Below are positions 43,891 to 55,417 of a stretch of 64,000 nt of DNA, piece after piece; within the stretch, counting starts at the first letter, position 1, and each line of letters begins with the position of its first letter. The DNA comes from Thermothielavioides terrestris NRRL 8126. Lineage: Eukaryota; Ascomycota; Sordariomycetes; Sordariales; Chaetomiaceae. The position numbers were made by a program, and so were the translations under genes. The notes under the pieces were generated by a model. That model saw nothing but the letters and a program-made list of their open reading frames with translations, was not told the origin of the DNA and did no database searches. Location of the stretch: contig NC_016462.1 in the NCBI RefSeq assembly GCF_000226115.1, positions 2,790,001 through 2,854,000 of the forward strand, in the 5' to 3' direction.

Positions 43891-46800
43891 TTAGTACCTC
43901 CGCTCCTCTCTCCGTTCATACATCCCGCCCGGCCCCGGCGGGCCCTCCGGACCAGGCCGTAAGTGTCGGCCCAGGATACCGCCACCACCACCAGCACTAC
44001 CAACAACACCCGCGCTAGCACCACCACCACCACCACTACCACCACCACTAGCAGCAGCAAGGGTAGCCCCGCCGCCCTGCTGCTGAAGCTGCTCCCCCCT
44101 CAGATCCCTCAGATCCCGCGGATCCCTTAGATCCCTCAGATCCCTCGGATCCCTCCCCTGCTGCTGCTGCATCTCCCTCAGCTGCGCCTCCCGCGCCTGA
44201 TGCTCCCTCATCGCCGCCTCCTGCTGTTGCTGCTGCAGCGCCGCCGCCGCCGCCGGCGAGGGAGCATACCCTTGCGGACCGGCCTGCGGCGGGGGCGGGG
44301 GCGGGCCGCGCGGGAGGGGGTCAAACGCGCCGCCGCCGCCGCCGGCAGCGGAGGAGGTGCCGACGGGTGTGTAGGTGCGGCTGACGGGGAGGGCGCCGGG
44401 GTCGCCGCGGGCCTGCTGGGTCGGCCCGGGGGTGCTGGCGTAGCGCGCATAGGGCGGCGGTGGTGCCGGTTGGCTGGCTGGTTGGAGGACGGGCTCGACG
44501 GCGCCGCCGCGGCGGGCGTCTTGCGGGGCTGCGGGGACGTATCGTGAGCCGGCTCCGCCGCCGCCGCCGAGCGAGCCATGATGTTGGTGGTGGGGGACCA
44601 TGCCGGGTCCGGTGGGGCTCTGAGCGTCGTAGACGGACGGCCCGCGGGGCTCGCTGCGCAGGTTGAGGGGGTGAGGTGTCGGCTGGCTGGGGCCGGATGC
44701 TGACCAGGAGTGGTGCTGCTGTGGCGCGAGCGGGCTGCTGACGGGCGGCTTGGGCTGGACGCCTAGGCCGCCGTGCTGAGCTCCCCACGCGGATTGCGCG
44801 GGCACGGGCGTTTGCGAGGTCTTCGGGGCCGCCTGGTGCGTCGGCGGCCAAGCCGACGGCTGCTGGTGCTGCACTTGCTGTGCGTGCTGTGGATGCTGGG
44901 GTTGGTGGTGATGCTGAGGATGCTGATGATGCTGGTGCATTTGTTGTTGTTGTTGATGATGTTGCTGCTGCTGCTGTTGCTGCTGCTGCTGCGTTGCCGT
45001 CGGCTGCTGCTGTGGCCATGCCTCGCGACTGGCCACGACGGGAGGCTCCCGTCTACCAGACAGTGACGGATGCGGTGCATACTGCGGCGTGGGTGAAGCA
45101 GCGTGCGGCTGGCTAACTTGATAGGCTGTTTGGTACGGCTGCTGCTGGCCTTGGTACCCCATCTGGGCCTGCTGGGGGTGCTGCTGGGCATGATGCCCCG
45201 GCGGGGCGTAATGGTGAGCCTGGTGTGCTTGGGGAGAACTCGACGCACTGACAGCGTGCTGTGATGGGTGCGACTGGTGCGTCGGGTGCGACGGGTACGA
45301 GTGTCGTCCATAGTAGTCGCGCTGTGCCTCCGCTGCAGGATCCATGGCCGACGCCATTCCCGTACTTGGCACCCGCACGTGCTGAGGCTGCGGCGACTGA
45401 GTATGGTAGGGCTTGAGCGGAGGGATGGCAGACTGTGGCGCCTGGGCAGGATTGCGGGTGTATGCGTATCCCGGCTCCGTTTCCCTGCGTGCTGAGGGTG
45501 GTGGAGGAGGCGGCTGACGGACCATCGACTGAGGCTGAGGTGGCGGTGTGGAGCTCGTCTTGACTGCGGAGACATCGGCGACTCTCTTGGGTGGAGGTGC
45601 GTCGTCGTCGTTCAACAAGGACATGACGTTGATCTTGCGCTCCGGCGCCCGAGGCGGAGCTGGCGCGGGCGCGGGATGGGCAAGAGGAGCAGGACCGGCG
45701 GACACAGCCGTCGTACCATATTGCTCCTGCATTAAGCCGGATGTAGGCCGCTGAATACCCGGCAACGGTTTCTCGCTTGCCGCAGGCACCTGATGAGGGG
45801 GCGGCGGCCCTTGCTGCACGGGCGGCGCATATGCCTGCGGAACCGGCGCCGTAGCACGGGAGGGCTCCGGTTGTCTCGCCAGAGGGGCCGGCTCGATCCG
45901 CGTAGACAACACGCGCTGTGCCGGCTGGAATTGGTTGTACGGTTCCGGATGGTGGAGGACCTGTTCAGGCTCCTGCTTCATGCGCAACGGCGGCGCCCGT
46001 TCGACAAGGCGAGGAGACTCGCGCTGGGCCAACTCCAGTCTTTGCCGCTCTCGAGCGTCGCGGGCAACGCGGGCCTCCTTGGCCTGAGAAAGCATGGAGA
46101 ATTGCTGGCCGAGATCGGTGGCCCACCCGGCCGGGCGCGGCGCTGGCTCGGAGACCGTTGGGATCGACGCCGCCGTCGGCACGGGCTTCTGCGAGATCCG
46201 GACTGGTTGTTGAGCCTGCGCCGGGGCTGCGTCCGCTTCCCTTTCTGGATACGCGAAGGCAGAGGCGGGTGGCCGGAGCGGGTGAGGGTGGATGTGAGGA
46301 GACATGGCCTGCGTGGCGGTTGGTCCCGTTGGCTGCGGTTGCTGTGCGGGCGCGGACGGAGCCAAGGGCGTGGCCATCGCCGGTTGTGCTGGCTGTGCGA
46401 GCGGGTGGGAAACTGGCGAGGCCTGCGCGATCGGCACCTGGAACCGTGAGAATGGCTGGTTCTGCTGCGGCTCGGCCTTGGCTAGCAGCGTCTCATCGGG
46501 CTCGGCGGCAGCGAGCGGCCGGTGTCCGGCCGTTGACACGTCGTATCTCTTCCGTGGGCCCTGCGTCGGCGTCGGCGGCGCCGGCCGCTTCTCGCCTCTC
46601 TGAGCCTTGGCGTCGGCTTCCATTGCGATTTGCTCCCATTCCGGCTTACCGCCTTCCTTGGTTTGCCGGACGTAGTAGTTTTTAACCTGTTGGCCATGGT
46701 TAGCTCTCTGGGATGGGGAAACGGCGGGGCCGAGCGGCCATACCATTGTAGCCGTTTTGGTCTGCATGTGAGCGGCGATTCGACCCCAATCGGTGCCAAA

Positions 46801-49800
46801 GGCGCGCAGCAGCGCTGGAAAGTCGGTTGTTTCCGATACGCTCCAGTAGCTAGATGCTTGCTGTGGGGTACGGATGCGCTCGGGTCCGGTTGTTTGTGAG
46901 ATCTCGAAGGTCGGGACTGATGCAGGCGGCGGCGGCGGCGGCGGCTCGGGACGCAACGAGGGCGGGGCCATGACCTCGGAGATTGTAGAAGCCACTGGAG
47001 GCGCTGCTCGGTCGGGACTTGCCAGCGGAGGCTGCTGCACCGGGGCCAAGGGCGGTTGCATGTTCCCATGGGAAACCTCGAACGGAAGAGGGATGCGGGC
47101 GGCGAGATCGACGGGTGTCTGTGGCGACACCCACTCCGGGCCCTGAGCCTTGGAGTTGGCGCGCGACCGGCCTGTCTTGCTGGGGACGGCGCTCGGCGAA
47201 GCGCCGGGTGCCTGTGCCAACTGCTTCGGACCCTTAGCCTCCTTCTCGGCTTTCGACTGGCGAGGCTTCCTCCCGCCACGCTTGCCTTCCGGCTTCTCGA
47301 CGCCGGACTCGTTCTTTGCGTCGGCCGCGGTTCCGGCTCTCCGGCGACCGGGCGTTGGCGCTGGAGTGGCGCCGTCCGAGTCCGCGTTGGGCGTGGCCTC
47401 GTGAGGCCAGACCGGCGCTGCTGCACGGCGTGGCGGACGCCGGCGCTCGCCGTTCTCGCTGTTCTCTTGGGCTGTCGTTTCCTCCGTCTCGTTCTCCGTG
47501 TTGCCCAGCTCTGATACCAAAGCGCTGGAGCGCTGCTTCCCGCGGCCCTTCTTGCGCCTCCGGGGCTGCTTCTTAAGCTTCTCTTTGAGGTTAAGCTCGC
47601 GCTTCTTCGCATAGTAATAGAGGATGCATGTCCCCGGATCGCGCCCAGGCAGCTCGCTGGAGATCTTGCCCCACTGCTTCGGCGATTCGAGATATGCCTT
47701 CTCGAACTTCTCGGCCTCTTCCTCGGTGAAGTTGACATGCTGAGGCACGACCTGCCAGGTCGCGACCACCTTCTCGAGGGGTAGCAGCCCAGCCGTGTCG
47801 TAGAATGAGGCGCGGTCCTTCTCCTCCTCTGTCCAGAACATGTCGGGAATCACGGCCTCCTTCTCGCTGCGGTACTTCTCCTTCCGCGCTCTCTCCTCCC
47901 TCTCCTTCCTCTCCTGGTGCTCGCGCATTGACTCTTTGATTGCGTAATCGAGATCCAGTTCGGTCGAGAAACGGCCCGCCGCTCTTCTGCCCCCTTCAGG
48001 CTTAGAGTCCGAGCCTGCCGCCTTACCGCTGGTTCCCGACTGCGTGTTAGGGCTGGTGAAGTACTCGCGGCTCTTGACTGCGGCCGGATCGTCAGACATC
48101 GTGAACCGCAGGTAGGTCTCGTACTTCTTCGCATATTCGCGCCGTAATTCTTCTTGGGCGAGTTGAGTAGCCATGGCCTGGTCCCGGATATGGGCAAGCA
48201 AGAAGTCGCCAAACTCAGGAGACACGACAGCCAACTTACGAACCCGCCGGCTTCGGTACCAGGGCTTGACGTTGTAAACAGGAAGTTCCTCGGTGGGCGG
48301 GGTGGCCGAGTATTCCCTGACCACTTCGACGCTGCCATAGACGCTCGCATCCTCCTCTGTTTTGTTCTCGCTCTCCTCGTCCGGCGACGTACTGCGTCTC
48401 CCATTCTCGGCCTGATCGAACGGACGCGGGAAGAAGGCCGGGGCCGACCCTTCAGTTAACGCGTCCAGTCCCGACACCGAACGGCGTGGCGAGGCCGCGG
48501 CATGAGGTTGCGGAGCTTCCTGCATCTCGACAGCAGCGTCCAGCGGCTTCGCTTCATCCAAGGTCGGGGCTGGCGGCAGTCCGGAGCTATCTATATCCAT
48601 CTCCTCAACCTTTGGCTGGGGCTCTGGCGGGTGAACTAGTTTGTCCTCGGTCTCCTCTACGGTGGGGATTGCCGAGGGTTCGCGCGCCGCGAGCGCCTTC
48701 TCCTGGTGCTCTTGATCTTGTACTTGTTCTGCATCAGGCATCTCCTTGTCGAGTATTTCGGTTCCGGGCTTGGGGCGAGGGAACGTGAACCCGTCTGGGA
48801 TCGGCCCGATGGCGTCAAGCAAGCCAGCATCGTCGTTCAACACCCTCAGCATGGCCTCATGCACCGCCGTTGCGTATCGCCGAACGATGCCCAATGGAAC
48901 CTTGTCAGCAGCGTCGTGGAGCTTCTTCAGTTCAGCCTCTGTCTTCGATATTTCCCGCTCAAAGTAGACGTCCATGTCTTCGTCATCGTCCGACTCGGAT
49001 GACTCGTCCGCAGTAGGGGCCGATATCTCTCTTGGCGGTAGTTGAACTCGAGCTGACGGGACAGCGAGGATCGCGGGCGGCTTCTGGGCAGCCGCAGGGG
49101 CCCTGACCTCCTCCCCAGGCCGCTCAACAGGGACTTCAGAAAGCTTCGCGACAGCAGCCGGGCTTTCCTTCTGTTTGTTGTCGGCGTCGTCATGGTCGCG
49201 CGGGGCTCGTTCCGCGTCCGTTCCCCCCATTCTCACGTCGCCACTGTAAGTGGCTGCCCTCGTCTCGCGATCGACCGAGGCCCTCGCGGATTGCGAGCCC
49301 CTCTCGGACTTGATGACGATCTCGTTGGGGCCAGTTGCGACATGGACTCCATATCGATCAGAGGCCGCAGCATGAGAGTCCGATCGCGACCCGGGACTAC
49401 GGGGGCGTTTCTCGAAATCTCGGTGATACTCCGTGAGGGACGAGTAGCCGGCCGAAGGTCTTGCTGGCGGCAAGGGGAAGTTCTGCGACCTTATGGCCTT
49501 GGGGGACTCCACGATTGCCTTCTTCACGTTGAGGGAAGGGTTGATCCACTGCTTACTAGAACGCTGTTGCTTCTGCTGCTGGGCTCGAGGCCCCAGAGGG
49601 ATGGGCGGGCCGCTGTCCGAGAGCGTCGGCTTGGACGGGCCAGTCGGTGGCGGCCGCTCATTCCCGACCGCGTGACCCGCAGAAACCGGTCGCTCCTCGG
49701 TCAGAGCCCTGGGACCGGTAGGCGGGGGCTTGCCAGTCAAGGACTGTATTTCGCTGGCTGTTGTCGACTGGCGACTCGGCACCGAGCCGAAAGCGGGCGC

Positions 49801-50794
49801 GGAGGGGGCGAGGGGAGGGGGTGAGACATCCTTGGCAGAGGGCGGTTCGTGCGATACTCGGTCGGGCTTCGGGCGGATAATTTCGCGCTCTCTGTCCCTG
49901 ATGTCGCGCTCGTCGCGAAGATCCCGGGCAGTGTCCGGGTACCTGCTGTCTCTGCGATCCCGCTCTTCCGGCTCCCGTCCCCATCGGCTTTCCTGCGACC
50001 GGCTACGTGCATAGCGATCTCGTTCGTCATAGAAGGTCCCGCGGTCTCTGCCCGTCCTCTGGTCCCAATCGCCACGTCCGCGACCTGCACCTCTTCCTCC
50101 GCCGCGGCCAAAGCCGCCACGGAACGGGGAAGGGGCAAACATAGGGTCCGAGTTGGACGACCCAGCCGACAGCGGTCCGTCCCTGGAACCCCGTCTTCCT
50201 CGCTCAGCATCGACTCCCGAGGGAGCGTCTCTTGCGTCTCTGAAATCTCTCCCCGGAGGCGGAGATCGAGCTCGTAATGGAGGCGGGGAAGGTCTCCGAG
50301 CTCGGGGGAAATCGACGCGGTCGCGTTGGTCGCGCGACCAGTCTCGGTCACGCTCGCGCTCCCTCTCGCGATCTCGGTCTCGTTCTCGCTCGCGGCTTCG
50401 TTCGTCCCGGAAATGGGGTCGGTCTCGGTAGTCTTCGCGGTCGCGTGCGCCGTCCCGACTATCGTCGCGCCATTGGCGGCCACGTCCTCCACCGCGCCCT
50501 CTCCCGCCACGAAAATCGCCGGCAAACCCTCCGCCGCGGGGCCCGCTTGGTGCATCGAGCAGGGCCTTTGGCCCACGGGGAGGCTGAATGCCGGAGAGCG
50601 AGTCGCGGAATCCATCGCGGCCCGATGGAAAGCCGCCGGGAGTTCCCCAAGAATCTAGGGGCGGGCGTCTGCGGTCGGCGTCAGAATACTGTGGACCGCG
50701 CTCTCCGCGCTCTCCGCGGTCCCCGTACGGGGACCGGTCGCGAGGTGACCGAGACCGGCGATCGCCATCGAAGCGGCTGCCGGTGTACCTCGAC
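43891..50794 (-). CDS. Giant SANT-domain corepressor (Snt1 / NCoR-SMRT-like), 5' exon unresolved
   Basis: Nuclear protein of about 2,300 residues, probably the scaffold of a Set3C-like histone deacetylase complex. The N-terminal part (about 50790-49900) is an Arg/Asp/Glu/Ser-rich region. The first SANT domain is at about 47810-47590 (VPQHVNFTEEEAEKFEKAYL, QWGKISSELPGRDPGTC). A Lys/Arg-rich stretch follows (KKQPRRRKKGRGK). The second SANT domain at about 46850-46650 (YWSVSETTDFPALLRAFGTD) is split by a 57-bp in-frame intron (46687-46743; GTATGG...CAACAG). The remainder is Pro/Gln-rich, with a Gln/His tract at 44880-45000 and RDPRDLRDL repeats at 44095-44160. At the 5' end a CTGAC...GTTAG acceptor before 50794 shows another exon upstream; no ATG exon in phase is found in 50795-51200. 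Confidence 0.88.
44095..44160 (-). repeat. Coding repeat (RDPRDLRDL units)
   Basis: AGATCCCTC/GGATCCCTC 9-12 bp units are repeated about seven times inside the corepressor gene, encoding Arg-Asp-Leu/Pro repeats near its C-terminus. Confidence 0.8.
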
Positions 50795-52365
50795 CTAACG
50801 CGAAGCAAAAGGTCAGTATGATAGTACCAGAGGAGAGGGGGACGGTCATCATGACGCCCGCATGCCAAAGGCTATGCCGCACGGCCGGAAATGCAGCCTC
50901 CGAGGCTATCGTCATTTGTGGGGAGGCTGGCAGCATAAAGATTACGGACAACGAACGTACATTGCAATACGTGCGCGCGCACCCTAGAGATATTCGAGTC
51001 TGCGGCCTAGCGCGTCAATACTCATGACGCCGCGACGCCGGGCCGGTGACGGATTCAAGCCAGCTGAGTCGTTTCTTCCCCGGGCGTTCAGATCCAGATT
51101 CGTGCTGTTGTTGTCGTCGTTGTTGTTGTGTGGTGCCGGAGGTGGTGATCGCGGACGAACCGCAGACTAGGCGGCGTTTGAAAGTTTGAACGCAGTGCTA
51201 AAATCACTAACGGCTCCAGAAGCTGTCACCCCAGACGGGGACGGGTCCACGGAGTGGCAACGGCGGCCTTCCGAAAGCATCAAAACCGGCTGGCGTAAGC
51301 CCGCTGCCAGCGCGTTGGAACCGACTCGCGGGGATGGGCCTTCGCAGCAATGCGACGTCCGCAGTCGGTTTGAGCCCGTGTTTGGATGCGGTGGGACGGC
51401 GACGCCTTTTGGATTGCGGTTGGGTGTTTGGGAGGAGAAGGGAACGATCTTTGAACCACGGCTGAAGATTGGACGACACCCGAGGTGTGGACCTCGAAGT
51501 GCTGCAACCTTGGGCCACGAGCCGCGGGCAGGCGCACAGCTCCGCGCAAGTTGCCTGCCAGGGGTCTGTGTGTGCCCCCGGGCCTTTGCTTACCACCTCC
51601 GGAACTACCCTGGACGCTGGATGGCGTTTTGCCGCCAAGGCCCAAGCGTCTGGCCCTGTCACCCTGGCTGCGCGCTAACCTGGAACTAACGACGGAATGG
51701 CCAAGATTGGGCCGTGGCTCACGGAACCGTCTGAAGTCAACATTGTGTGCACTACGCAGGACTGTGTAATGTACAACACGAGTGTACGGAATGCACGTAG
51801 TCCGTTACGCTAGTCGGTATCAGCACGCCATGGATTTGGTAACATTACCGCAATATGTACGGAATAAATATGGCCCAGTGCTGTGCTATGCTGTGCTCCA
51901 CTCGGGTACTGCATTCTGCGGAGTATGTGCGAGGGAGAACTCAGTACTTAACACAGTGCGGGGACGGTTGTTCGAGAAGAGAGATTTATGCCACGAACGC
52001 GAGCAACATCCGTTGACAAGAAGCGATTCCCCAAACAGGAAATCAAGTTGAAGTCTGGATTGCAACGCCTTCGCGGAACCTGGCGAAGGATCGGGCCTAG
52101 AGAAAGAAACAGGTGGCTAATTGTTGGCTCAAAAATTCCTGTTGCGATCCGCCCACAAGCCGGACTTGACTGGAATACCTGTGACTCTGGAACTACGAGT
52201 GGGGTGCTGCAAATCCAGCGTTCATCCAAAACGTTCCGGAAGTCTCAACGGCCTCAGGGTGGCGCCCATATTGCAACTCGTCCCGACTCTGCGCCACAGG
52301 GGAGGTTCTGTAGGCACGGACGGGTTCCAACGCCTCCGCCGTCGGTCTCTTTTCTCATCTTCCAG
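50795..52365. other. Divergent promoter region with missing corepressor exon
   Basis: It holds the 5' end of the minus-strand SANT gene (intron sequence immediately upstream of 50794) and the promoter of deoxyhypusine synthase. A TTG/TCG trinucleotide run lies at about 51105-51130. One GTACGGAATA copy is at 51857-51866 and a near copy at about 51784. A short upstream frame from ATG 51025 on the minus strand (MSIDALGRRLEYL) ends after 13 codons and cannot be joined in phase. Confidence 0.5.
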
Positions 52366-53655
52366 ATGGCCGCCAACGCGCCCCCCAGCACCGCCACGGA
52401 AGCGGTGCTGGTCAAGTCGGTCGAGATGCCCGCGGACGCCCAGAAGGTCGAGGAGCTCGACTTCAACAAGTTCAAGGGCCGGCCCATCACGGTCGATGAC
52501 CTGTACCAGGGCATGAAGCACATGGGCTTCCAGGCGTCGTCCATGTGCGAGGCCATCCGCATCATCAACGATATGGTATGAACCACCCACACACACAGAG
52601 AGAGAGAAGAGAGAAGAAAAAAAGAGAGAGGGAGGGAGAGAGAGACGCACACACAGACACACACATTAACTTGACCACCTCAGCGAGCATGGCGCGACCC
52701 GGCGACGGGCGCCAAGACGACCATCTTCCTGGGCTACACGTCGAACCTGATCTCGTCGGGGCTGCGCGGGGTGCTGCGGTACCTGGTGCAGCACCGGCAC
52801 GTGTCGGCGATCGTGACGACGGCGGGCGGCGTCGAGGAGGACCTGATCAAGTGCCTGGGCGACACGTACCTGTCGTCGTTCAGCGCGCGGGGCGCCGAGC
52901 TGCGCGCGCAGGGGCTCAACCGCATCGGCAACCTGGTCGTGCCCAACGCCAACTACTGCGCGTTCGAGGACTGGGTCGTGCCGATCCTGGACCGGATGCT
53001 CGAGGAGCAGGAGGCGAGCCGGAACGGAGGCGGCTCGGGGGCGGGGGAGGGGGAGGGGGAGAAGGAGAAGGAGGAGATCCACTGGACGCCGTCCAAGGTG
53101 ATCCACCGGCTGGGGCGGGAGATCAACGACGAGCGGTCGGTGTACTACTGGGCGTGGAAGAACGACATACCCGTGTTCTGCCCGGCGCTGACGGACGGCA
53201 GCCTGGGGGACATGCTGTACTTCCACACCTTCCGGGCGGCGCCGCGGCAGCTGCGCATCGACATCGTCGAGGACATCCGGCGGCTCAACACCATCGCGGT
53301 GCGGGCCGCGCGCGCCGGCATGATTATCCTCGGCGGTGGCCTGGTCAAGCACCACATCGCCAACGCCTGCCTGATGCGCAACGGCGCCGAGTCGGCCGTC
53401 TACATCAACACCGGGCAGGAGTTCGACGGCAGCGACGCTGGCGCCCGCCCGGACGAGGCCGTGTCGTGGGGCAAGATCAAGGTCGGCGCCGATGCAGTCA
53501 AGGTGAGAGAGAGAAAGCAGCCAGCGCTGCCGACCTGCGGGGATTCCCCCCTGGTTGCTTCATTTTGGCTAATTCACCGGCTCTTCCAGGTTTACGTGGA
53601 GGCAACGACCTGTTTCCCATTCATTGTAGCCAACACGTTCGCGAAAGACGACTGA
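52366..53655 (+). CDS. DYS1: Deoxyhypusine synthase
   Basis: NAD- and spermidine-dependent enzyme that makes deoxyhypusine on eIF5A, an essential step in translation. Exons 52366-52575, 52684-53502 and 53590-53655 (all phase 0) give 364 residues. Diagnostic blocks: [75 protein letters not shown], then [19 protein letters not shown] with the active-site lysine K292, and [21 protein letters not shown] Gly/Glu/Lys low-complexity insertion ([14 protein letters not shown]) follows EEQEASRN. The first intron contains a long (AG)n tract at about 52600-52650. The start ATG at 52366 fits the usual N-terminal length. Confidence 0.96.
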
Positions 53656-53977
53656 TACCAAAAGTACTATTTCACATTTGATTCCCGCTCAGCTACCCTG
53701 AAACGTAGGGGCTTGTCGACAGCTAGTCCACCGACGGCCCGTGTAAACGATGACTGACTTAGGAGAGGTTCGACAGACAAGTGTGATGAGCGAAGATGGC
53801 TGGCTCACTTAAACAACACGCTACCCGTTGACTCCGTCAAGATATCCTATGAACGCCCAAAGCCATGCCCTGATGAAATGAGAATCCCCTCCCGAGGGAT
53901 ATTGGTTTTGCCCCCACTTGCCTCTGTCCTCCCAGTATGATCCCGGCCGCAAGCTCTTTCCCGTCCCAAGTTGGCTA
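53656..53977. other. Short convergent intergenic region
   Basis: About 320 bp between the stop codons of deoxyhypusine synthase (plus) and the bZIP gene (minus). Nothing is seen beyond presumed 3' UTRs. Confidence 0.6.
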
Positions 53978-55417
53978 TCATGAGGCCTCTGTCGGAGGCG
54001 CACCCGGGACGTAGGGACCACCGACACCGAGATGGGGAGCTGCAACATAGCCGCACGGCTGCTGCTGTTGCTGCGGCGGCGGGGCGAACAGGTTTTGCGG
54101 CGCGCTGCTCAAGTCGTTGAGCATCTGCGAGAAGGCAGGCGACGACAGCAGCATGCGGGTGAGGTCGGTGAGACGCTTGTTCTCCTCGGCCAGCGCGGTG
54201 TTCTTGGCACGCAGCAGACTGTTCTCGTTGTTGCAGTCGATGACCTCCTTCTCGAGGGCGGCGATGTACGCTGTGACGCGGTCAGCAGACTAGTCGGATA
54301 TACCGGAATGTAGAACATGGGGATGAAAATGAAGCGGCTCACCTTTCCTCCGCTCGCGGAACGCGCGGGCTGACACCTTGTTCCGGACCTGCCTCTTCTC
54401 GAGGCGGTTCATGGCCTTGCCCTCCTCGCTTGCTAGTAACCTCTCGTCGGGGTCCATCTCCTCGAAAGTCTTCTTCGGCTTCGGCGGCTGGTTCAAAACT
54501 GGGTGGGTCGTAATGGGCTCCACCTTGGGCTCCTCGCAGTGCACCGCGCTGAGAACCTTGTTGATCTTCTGCTCCACCATCATCTTGTTCGCCTGAATCA
54601 ACTGAGCGTTCGGCGTCAGATTGGCCTGCTGCGGCACGTGCGCCGGCTGCTGTTGCTGTTGCTGCTGCTGCTGCTGTTGTTGTTGTTGCTGCGGCTGCTG
54701 CTGTTGTTGTTGCTGCGCCTGTGCCTGCTTGCGCGCGTTTAGCCTCTGCTGCTGCAGAATCTTCTGCTGCTGGGCTTTCGCCAACGCTGCCTGTTGGTGC
54801 ATCCCCGGTCGTAGGCGGCCAACGGGGCTGGTGTGGGACGAGAGGCTGGGGGGCAGGGCGCCGCCTTCCTGGCCACCGAGGAAGTTCGGGTCGACGGTGG
54901 GATGTGAGAAGAGGTTGGTCTCCGGCGACGGTGTCCCCATCATCATGTGCATAGAATCTGGGGAGGGCATGAGGCCTTGCGACGGCGCACTGCTGAAGTC
55001 GAAGAAGTCGTCCGTCTCGGAAAAATCGATGGCGTTGAAATCAAGGTAGCTGAGAATGTGTTGGTTGTTCTGATTCATGGCCAGGGTAGTGGCCAGCGCA
55101 CCGGGAACAATGCCCGTTTGTTGTTTGTACGCGCCATACTCGTGGCTCGGTGCGGGGAACGCCTGATCGGACGACAGCAGGTTTGGGCCCGAAGCCTCGT
55201 CCTTGATGGGCGTCTGCATTGAGGTAGAGGGCGTCTCCGACGGCGATCGGTACGCGGATGGGGCGATGAAGAAGTCGAACAGCCTGTCAGGGTCTTCTGT
55301 GGATTCCATCCCGCCGAGCTGCGCGGCAGAAGCAGTGCTGGTGGTCGCAGGCGACATGAACCCGCTGGGCTGAAAATGAGAGGATGGTCCGTTCTGGTCG
55401 TCAATATTGCTTTCCAT
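53978..55417 (-). CDS. bZIP transcription factor with polyglutamine tract
   Basis: Nuclear dimeric DNA-binding regulator, 455 residues. Exon 1 is 54343-55417 and exon 2 is 53978-54270; the 72-bp intron (GTGAGC...GTCACAG, CTGAC branch) splits the bZIP domain between the basic region and the zipper. The basic region ends exon 1 (NRLEKRQVRNKVSARAFRERRK at about 337-358; NKVSARAFR is the DNA-contacting core). The leucine zipper (YIAALEKEVIDCNNENSLLR) begins exon 2. The N-terminus is acidic and aromatic (LDFNAIDFSETDDFFDF), a plausible activation domain. A Gln tract of about 20 residues lies near 240-262 and another Gln run near the C-terminus. Upstream of ATG 55417 the frame stays open to a likely intron acceptor (CTGAC...CCCCTAAG at about 55461), so a 5' intron or an extra N-terminal exon is likely. 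The regulon is unknown. Confidence 0.88.
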
